In this document: one piece after another, positions 59,037 to 64,000 of the stretch
How positions within the stretch are numbered: the stretch's first letter is position 1
Layout: each line of letters starts with the position of its first letter
NCBI RefSeq assembly: GCF_019890725.1
Contig: NZ_JAINZZ010000008.1
Span: forward strand, 1 to 64,000
From: Actinacidiphila acidipaludis
Lineage (GTDB): Bacteria > Actinomycetota > Actinomycetes > Streptomycetales > Streptomycetaceae
DNA length: 64,000 nt
Reading direction: 5' to 3'
Notes under the pieces: generated by a model
The model's input: only the letters and a program-made list of their open reading frames with translations
The model's database searches: none
What the model was told of the DNA's origin: nothing
Made by a program: the position numbers and the translations under genes

Positions 59037-59414
59037 TCAGCGCGCCCCGGTCGGGCTGAGGTGCACGGCCGCCAGCTTCCAGCGGCCGTCCTCCTCGACG
59101 ATGGTCTGCGTGACGCGGAAGTGGCCGTCCAGGTCGCGTCCTTCGTAGACGCTCTGCTGCCCCTGCACCCCGACGGCGACGGCCGCGCCGCCGTACCGGC
59201 GGACCGTCACCTCGGACCACGCGAAGTCGTCGTGGACAAGAGCGCCCGAGGCGTAGCGGTCGAGCCAGCGCTGCTTGTCCAGGACGAAGCCGAGCGGGCC
59301 GACGGCGGTGAAGTCGTCGGTGAGCAACTGCCGCAGCGCCTCGACGTCGCCGCGGCGCTCGGCGTCGGCCCAGCGCCTCGGGAAGTCCGCGAGTTCCTGC
59401 GGGTGCGTGATCAT
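59037..59414 (-). CDS. NTF2-like protein (SnoaL/DUF4440 type)
   Basis: The 125-residue protein is a single NTF2-like cone fold: RRGDVEALRQLLTDDFTAVGPLG, then VQGQQSVYEGRDLDGHFRVTQTIVEEDGRWKLAAVHLS. Members act as small enzymes or ligand binders, such as polyketide cyclases or ketosteroid isomerase relatives; no specific active-site pattern is clear. GGAGGGACC precedes the ATG at 59414. Confidence 0.87.
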   Translation of the reverse strand: MITHPQELADFPRRWADAERRGDVEALRQLLTDDFTAVGPLGFVLDKQRWLDRYASGALVHDDFAWSEVTVRRYGGAAVAVGVQGQQSVYEGRDLDGHFRVTQTIVEEDGRWKLAAVHLSPTGAR

Positions 59415-59743
59415 GCCTGGTCCCTCCGTCGCGGATGCCGGTGGCGTGTCTCCCGCAAGGGTCCCGCGCCCCCGCGCCGAGGGCATCGCCCGGCGGTATG
59501 CCCCGGCGGTACTCCCGCGGGAGTAAGGCGGGCGGCCGCACGCGCCGAGCGGCCGGCGGCGACGCGGAACGACGCGCACCCGGGCGGCCCGGCTCACGAC
59601 AGGGCGTGGCGCCCCCCAAGGCGGCGCGGCCCGGAACCAGCTCGCTCAGGACGCCCGCCCACCCCGGGCACGACGTCCCGTCCAGGCCGCACGGACACCC
59701 GCCCCGGACAGGCCGTCCCGTCCAAGGCCGCAACGGCCCGCGA
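59415..59743. other. 329-base spacer carrying a perfect palindrome
   Basis: The spacer lies between the NTF2-like start and the L,D-transpeptidase 3' end. It contains the palindrome at 59510-59525. The rest is GC-rich, with repeated CCCGTCC and CGGACA words but no coding-like frame. Confidence 0.5.
59510..59525. promoter_or_regulatory. Perfect 16-bp palindrome upstream of the NTF2-like gene
   Basis: TACTCCCGCGGGAGTA is fully self-complementary. It lies 96 bases before the NTF2-like start. It looks like a regulator binding site; no regulator gene is adjacent. Confidence 0.6.
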
Positions 59744-60616
59744 TCAGGCCGCCAGCGACGCCCGGTCGCCCATGACGATGACCGGATGGCCGGCCGGCGT
59801 CAGCGTGCGCAGCAGCTCCACCATGTGGGCGGCGGAGACGCTGACGCAGCCGTGGGTCGGGCCGCCGTGGTCGACGTGCACCCAGATGCCGCCGCCACGA
59901 CCGGCGCCGAGCGGCTGGGATCCGTCGAGCGGCGAGGTGCCGGGCACCCGGTTGTAGTCGATCGCGATGACGTAGTCGAACGCGTCGTCCAGCGGCTCGC
60001 CGTCGAAGCCGGTGCCGCCGGCCCGGAACCGGGCCGAGTGGTGGTAGGGCAGCTTGGAGCCGGGATCGGCGTCGAAGCCCCCCGCGTCGTGCAGCGTGAA
60101 GACGCCGATGGGGCTGTGCAGGTCCCCGGCGTGGTGGCTGCGCGTCCAGCCGTGCAGGGCGTTGTGGGCCGGCCAGGAGGCACCGGCGTGCCAGTGACCG
60201 TCCTTGGTGCGCGTCCACAGGGTCACGACGGCGTTCGAGGAGTTCTTGGACGCGCCGGACGCGACCAGCACCTGGGTGCTCGCCGCCGGGATGGCCGCGC
60301 GTGTCTTCGGGCCGAGTCCGGGTATCGCGAGCGGCAGTTCGGTCCTGCTGCCAAGGGCACCGGGACCCGCGGGGGCGTGGGTCGTCGCCGACGGCGGTGC
60401 GGCGGCCTTGTGGCCGCCGTCGGCGGCTGCGGCAACGGTGCCGCCCTGCCGGCCGAGGACGACGTATCCCGCGCCGAGCGCCGCGAGCCCCACGGCACCC
60501 GCCGCCGCCATGATCACGCCCTTGCGGGCGGTACGACGGGACTGCCGGAGCCGGTGCCGGCCACGGCTGGGTGCGGAGTCGCGCTGCTCGAGCGCTTCGG
60601 TCGGAGCGGAAGTCAT
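59744..60616 (-). CDS. L,D-transpeptidase (YkuD family)
   Basis: The 290-residue protein has a cytoplasmic Arg-rich start, one membrane anchor (GVIMAAAGAVGLAALGAGYVVL) and an external Ala/Gly/Pro linker. The C-terminal YkuD domain has SPIGVFTLHD, FDYVIAIDYNR and the active-site GGPTHGCVSVS with the catalytic cysteine. It forms or edits 3-3 peptidoglycan cross-links or attaches proteins. AAGGATCG precedes the chosen ATG; longer frames lack a site. Confidence 0.87.
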   Translation of the reverse strand: MTSAPTEALEQRDSAPSRGRHRLRQSRRTARKGVIMAAAGAVGLAALGAGYVVLGRQGGTVAAAADGGHKAAAPPSATTHAPAGPGALGSRTELPLAIPGLGPKTRAAIPAASTQVLVASGASKNSSNAVVTLWTRTKDGHWHAGASWPAHNALHGWTRSHHAGDLHSPIGVFTLHDAGGFDADPGSKLPYHHSARFRAGGTGFDGEPLDDAFDYVIAIDYNRVPGTSPLDGSQPLGAGRGGGIWVHVDHGGPTHGCVSVSAAHMVELLRTLTPAGHPVIVMGDRASLAA

Positions 60617-60787
60617 CGCCGACGATCCTTGCAAACAGACCTGCCTGTGCCGGTATCCGACCCCCGTAGACGCCCGATTCGCCCCACACATCACATTCGC
60701 GGCAGGGCCGTTCGGGTGAGTGACCGTGAACTCCCGCTGACGCCGGGCCACGCGGCGCCCCCCGGAGAGCGCGGTCCCGCAGGGGCC

Positions 60788-61476
60788 TCAGCTCTCCCCG
60801 AAGCCGAGCCGCATGACCACGCGGCGCGGCGTGGGACGGCTCACCTCGGTGAAGCCCGCGGCGGCGAACGCGCCCGGCGTGCCGACGTGCAGTTCCCCCC
60901 ACGGCACGTCCGCGCCGGGCTGAGTGACCATCGGGATACCTCGACCGCCCGTGCGCCGCGGCGGCGGGCGAAGTCGGCGGCGGCCCGGGCGAGGACGTGG
61001 GTGGCCCCGGTACGGCGTGCCGGGGCGCGGACGACGAAGCAGGTGACCGCCCACACCGAGGGGTCGTCGCGGTCCTCCTGGCGGCCGGCCCAGGGGATGC
61101 GCGTGCCGCGGAGCTTGGGGTACGCGGTGCGGGGTTCGACCGCGCACCATCCGACGGGCTCGCCGTCGACAAGGGCGACCAGGCCGCTGGTGGCCGCCGC
61201 GCCGGGCTGCCCGCACTCGGTCTGGGTCCGCAGCCGGTGGGCGCGCTCACCGTCGTCCACCTCGCGCCACTCCGGGGTGGGCGCCTTGAACCGCTGGCAG
61301 AAGCACAGGCCGCCGTGGCAGCGCGCGGTCCCGAGGACCAGGGTCAGGTCGTCCCAGGTCACCTCGTTCGCCGGCACGACGGTGATCCCGTCCTCGTGCC
61401 AGGCGCCGGATGCGCCGTCCCGCGTTCCGGTGCGCGGGTCCGCCGCGGTCTCGTCCGTCCTGATGCCGTCGTCCAT
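60788..61476 (-). pseudogene. GNAT acetyltransferase gene with a 1-base frameshift
   Basis: The first about 180 codons from 61476 encode a GNAT protein: WDDLTLVLGTARCHGGLCFCQRF, LVALVDGEPVGWCAVEPRTAYPKL and AVTCFVVRAPARRTGATHVL. At RGARAVE (about 60938-60945) the frame is lost and runs on as VSRWSLSPARTCRGGN noise to 60841. The expected continuation lies in the other frame: GIPMVTQPGADVPWGELHVG, then FAAAGFTEVSRPTPRRVVMRLGF ending at 60788. One missing G at GAGG-TATC accounts for it. Function would be acetylation of an unknown amine. Confidence 0.75.
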
Positions 61477-61559
61477 GGCCGCGATTATCGCCGCGGCGGA
61501 CCCACGGACCGCTGTGCGGCCCTTGCGTCTCCACCGAGGGGATACAGCACAGTGGAGGT

Positions 61560-62648
61560 ATGGACGACGAGGACCCGGCCGGTGACGGCCCGTTGTACGC
61601 GATCGGCGAACTCGCCCGGCGCACCGGCCTGACGGTCAAGACCGTCCGGTTCTACTCCGACCGCGGCATCGTGACGCCGGCCGCCCGCACCGCGGCGGGC
61701 TACCGGCGGTACGGCGCCGACGCCGTCGCACGGCTGGACCTCGTGCGGACGCTGCGCGAGCTGGGTCTGGATCTGGCGACCGTCCGCCGGGTGGCGGACC
61801 GGGAACTCCCGCTGTCCGAGGTCGCCGCGACGCACGCCGCGGCTCTGGACGTGCAGATCCGCGTCCTGCGCCTGCGCCGCGCGGTCCTCGCGCAGATGGC
61901 ACACCGTGGTCTCGATCCCGAGGAGTTGACGCTCGTGCACCGGCTGGCCCGCCTCTCCGCCGACGAACGCACCCGACTGGTCGGGGCGTTCCTCGACGAG
62001 GTCTTCCAGGAGCACGCCGCCGACCCGGCGTTCGGCGCGGCCGTGCGGTCGCTGACGGCCCAGTTGCCGGACGACGCCGAACCGGCCAGGGTCGAGGCGT
62101 GGGTGGAACTGGCCGAGCTCTCGGGCGATCCGGGATTCCGCTCCCACATGCGGCGGCTGGTCGCCGAGGAGGCGGCCGAGCGCGATCGGCGGCTCGGCGG
62201 GGCTCGGGCGGTGCGGCCCGATCTGGCCGCGACCGTCCAGGCAGTCGTCGCGCCGGCCGTGGCGGCCGGGGTGGAGCCGGGGTCACCGGAGGCCGAACCG
62301 TTCGTGCGGGCCCTCACGGCGGGCTGCGCGGAGTTCCTCGGCGCAGGACCGGACCCCGCCGCCCCTTACGCCCCGGATGGCCCTGACGCCCCTGACGCCG
62401 ACGACGGCCCGGCCTCCGAGTGCGGCGGCCCCGGCGGGGGCGCACCGGCCACCGGCCCGCACACGCGCCTCCTGCTCAGGCTGCGGCAGCTGAACGACCC
62501 CCGCCGTGAGCGCTACGTCCGGCTGCTCGCGGTCGTCAACGCCTGGCCCGCGCCGCGGAGTCTGGCGCCGGTCCTCGACTGGTCGCTGCGGGCGCTCGCC
62601 CTCACGCCTCCTTCAGCAGAGCCTCGGTCAGCTCCTGCGGGCGGCTGA
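61560..62648 (+). CDS. MerR family transcriptional regulator
   Basis: The 362-residue protein starts with a MerR HTH: YAIGELARRTGLTVKTVRFYSDRGIVTPAARTAAGYRRYG, and the helical dimerisation segment RLDLVRTLRELGLDLATVRRV. The long C-terminal part (about 240 residues) is all-helical and acidic, not a known ligand domain such as TipAS or heavy-metal site. No cysteines are placed for metals. Its 3' end overlaps the converging alpha/beta hydrolase gene by 47 bases. Confidence 0.87.
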   Translation: MDDEDPAGDGPLYAIGELARRTGLTVKTVRFYSDRGIVTPAARTAAGYRRYGADAVARLDLVRTLRELGLDLATVRRVADRELPLSEVAATHAAALDVQIRVLRLRRAVLAQMAHRGLDPEELTLVHRLARLSADERTRLVGAFLDEVFQEHAADPAFGAAVRSLTAQLPDDAEPARVEAWVELAELSGDPGFRSHMRRLVAEEAAERDRRLGGARAVRPDLAATVQAVVAPAVAAGVEPGSPEAEPFVRALTAGCAEFLGAGPDPAAPYAPDGPDAPDADDGPASECGGPGGGAPATGPHTRLLLRLRQLNDPRRERYVRLLAVVNAWPAPRSLAPVLDWSLRALALTPPSAEPRSAPAGG

Positions 62649-63315
62649 GGGCCATCAGGTGGCCGCCCGGCAGTTCCTCGACCTCGATGCCGAGCCGCTC
62701 GCCCACCACGCGCCGCTGGAAGTCCGCCGGGAAGAACCGGTCGTCGGCGCCCTGGATGAAGCGGGTCGGCACGCTCGGCCACTCCTTCAGCGGCCAGGGC
62801 TGGGCGAAGACACCCGAGGGCGGCCCGCCGGGCGCCGCCGCGAACGCCTCCTCGGTGACCGCGGCCGGCACGTCGTGGAAGAAGTCGGTCCGGAGGTCGA
62901 ACTCCGCGTCGGCGCCGTGCCGTCCCATCGCCTCGGCGCGGGCGGCCCTGGCCGCCGGCTGTCCCGTCGCCCCCCACCACTCCCCCGCGGTCTCGCCGGG
63001 GCGCGGCACCATGGCGTTGACCAGCACCAGCCGGTCGACGTCCATCCGGCCGCAGACCAGCGGCGCGGAGAAGCCGGCGAGCGACGCCGCGACCAGGACG
63101 AGCGGCCGGCCCGCACGGTCCTCGCGCCCGGCGGCGGCCAGGGCGTCGGAGGCCGCGGCGGTGATCGCGTCGGCGAAGGCGTCGAGGTCGGCGGAGTCGT
63201 GCGACGGCAGGTCGAGGGTGACCACGTCGTGGCCGTGCGCCCGTAGTGCGGGCGCGACCAGGTGCCAGTACCAGGCACTGCCGTCGGCGCCGGGGACGAG
63301 TACGAAGGTCGCCAT
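62602..63315 (-). CDS. Alpha/beta hydrolase
   Basis: The 237-residue protein has the alpha/beta hydrolase layout: VLVPGADGSAWYWHLVAPAL at the N-terminus, the nucleophile region LVLVAASLAGFSAPLV, where the elbow reads AASLA instead of GxSxG, then RFIQGADDRFFP with the Asp and GGHLMALSRPQEL with the His. The smaller-residue elbow occurs in esterases and methylesterase-like enzymes. Substrate unknown. It converges on and overlaps the merR 3' end. Confidence 0.86.
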   Translation of the reverse strand: MATFVLVPGADGSAWYWHLVAPALRAHGHDVVTLDLPSHDSADLDAFADAITAAASDALAAAGREDRAGRPLVLVAASLAGFSAPLVCGRMDVDRLVLVNAMVPRPGETAGEWWGATGQPAARAARAEAMGRHGADAEFDLRTDFFHDVPAAVTEEAFAAAPGGPPSGVFAQPWPLKEWPSVPTRFIQGADDRFFPADFQRRVVGERLGIEVEELPGGHLMALSRPQELTEALLKEA

Positions 63316-63548
63316 GTCAGCCGTCCTGTCCTGTCGGGTGTGCCGGACCGCGAGCCGGGCTGGCTCGCTCGCCGTCCCGGTTCACCGGGTGCGATGCGGC
63401 GGCCGGACCGCGTGGACGGCGCGGACGCACCGCCACGGGTGCCGAGGAGAGCCATCGTGCCACCCGGCACCGACAGTCCCCGCTCGCACACCCCGCCCGC
63501 CGCCCGCAAGGCCGGCCGGCTCCACGGGACGCCCGACCGGCCCGCCCG

Positions 63549-64000
63549 CTACGTGTAGACGGCGTCCAGCCAGTCCTGCCACCGCTTGCCCGTGCCGGCC
63601 GCGTCCGCGTCCGCCGCGAAGTCGTGGACGGACACGCCGACGGTCGCGCCGAAGTGGTTGCGGCCGAAGAGGCGGTACATCGCGTCGGCCGTGCGCAGGC
63701 CGATGAAGTACCGGTTGCGGTAGTCCAGCACAGCCTCGGCGGGCGCGTCGGCCCCCGGCAGCCGGACCTGGACGGTGTCGCCCTCGGCGGCCGTGCCGTC
63801 GAGACCCAGGGCGCGCGCGGCACGGTCGAGCGCGTCGGGCGCTCCGGCGGCGGCGCCCGCGGAGTCGGCCCCGGAGTAGACCGCGGAACGCCCGCGGAAA
63901 TGGACCAGGTACTGACGCAGGGTGTGCAGGTAGAAGTCGGTGTGCCTGCTCGCGCCGTCGTACTGGTTGTCCCAGTCGTCGACGATGATCCCGCTGTGCA
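63549..64000 (-). CDS. Protein of unknown function, 5' end outside the window
   Basis: The minus strand stays open from the window edge (HSGIIVDDWDNQYDG at the left of the translation) to a stop at 63549, about 150 codons. Later blocks are HTDFYLHTLRQYLVHFRG, VLDYRNRYFIGLRTADAMYRLFG and FGATVGVSVHDFAADADAAG. Composition is that of a soluble, possibly secreted enzyme rich in Asp/Tyr/His. I do not recognise the family. The ATG-like starts inside are not used since homology-like texture continues upstream to the edge. Confidence 0.6.
   Translation of the reverse strand, partial: HSGIIVDDWDNQYDGASRHTDFYLHTLRQYLVHFRGRSAVYSGADSAGAAAGAPDALDRAARALGLDGTAAEGDTVQVRLPGADAPAEAVLDYRNRYFIGLRTADAMYRLFGRNHFGATVGVSVHDFAADADAAGTGKRWQDWLDAVYT

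Noticed and set aside
61529..61557. CTCCAC/GTGGAG inverted repeat as a MerR operator
   Set aside because: One arm is the ribosome-binding site GGAGG itself, and the spacing does not match a MerR-type stretched promoter.

Overview
The window is very GC-rich, uses GTG and TTG starts freely, and encodes mycothiol/DinB-type enzymes, DUF6343, MBL-fold, ABC-F and LysR/TetR/MerR families. This points to a streptomycete or close actinobacterial relative (inference from base composition and gene families). It reads as ordinary chromosome: no integrase, transposase, CRISPR array, phage module or PKS/NRPS assembly line was seen.

Layout. 0-3 kb: small lipoprotein, an ABC-F ATPase, a small unknown protein. 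3-10.5 kb: a tightly coupled acyl-CoA degradation operon (TIGR03084-like protein, carboxyltransferase, biotin carboxylase, acyl-CoA dehydrogenase, enoyl-CoA hydratase, TetR) with a candidate operator in front. 10.5-16 kb: degenerate repeats, DUF1349 and twin-GNAT genes, DUF6343, initiator tRNA-Met, a frameshifted membrane gene and a second ABC-F. 16-25 kb: psuG-psuK (pseudouridine salvage), class IV aminotransferase, RidA, tRNA-Leu, chorismate mutase, fdhD, DoxX, DinB/DUF664, a BASS-like transporter divergent from a LysR gene. 25.6-32.6 kb: long-chain acyl-CoA synthetase, SLATT protein, aldo-keto reductase, methyltransferase, a Clp-N/HTH protein with paired operators, and TetR plus SDR sharing a sequence motif. 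32.6-41.2 kb: membrane alkaline-phosphatase-superfamily protein, two MBL hydrolases flanking a DedA protein, a lysine-free aminotransferase homologue, HAD phosphatase, PAP2-diacylglycerol-kinase fusion. 41.2-53.4 kb: SseB-like, GNAT, zinc-ribbon M48 protease, RNA ligase, ketopantoate reductase, DUF5107-TPR, mycothiol enzyme, lipoprotein, ankyrin protein, allantoicase, LysR. 53.4-64 kb: head-to-head remnants of an araC and a DUF1772 gene, TmrB-like kinase, crotonase, XRE-cupin regulator beside azlCD, secreted PI-PLC, NTF2-like, L,D-transpeptidase, frameshifted GNAT, MerR, alpha/beta hydrolase and an incomplete gene.

The most unusual observations are: an aminotransferase homologue with no lysine at all; a junction that removes the 5' ends of two divergent genes; two single-base frameshifts in otherwise recognisable genes; an ATP-dependent RNA ligase; and several clean operator-like palindromes (31.0 kb, 29.4 kb, 24.15 kb, 56.4 kb, 59.5 kb). 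I did not find a clearly new multi-gene system; the best leads are single genes and regulatory sites.
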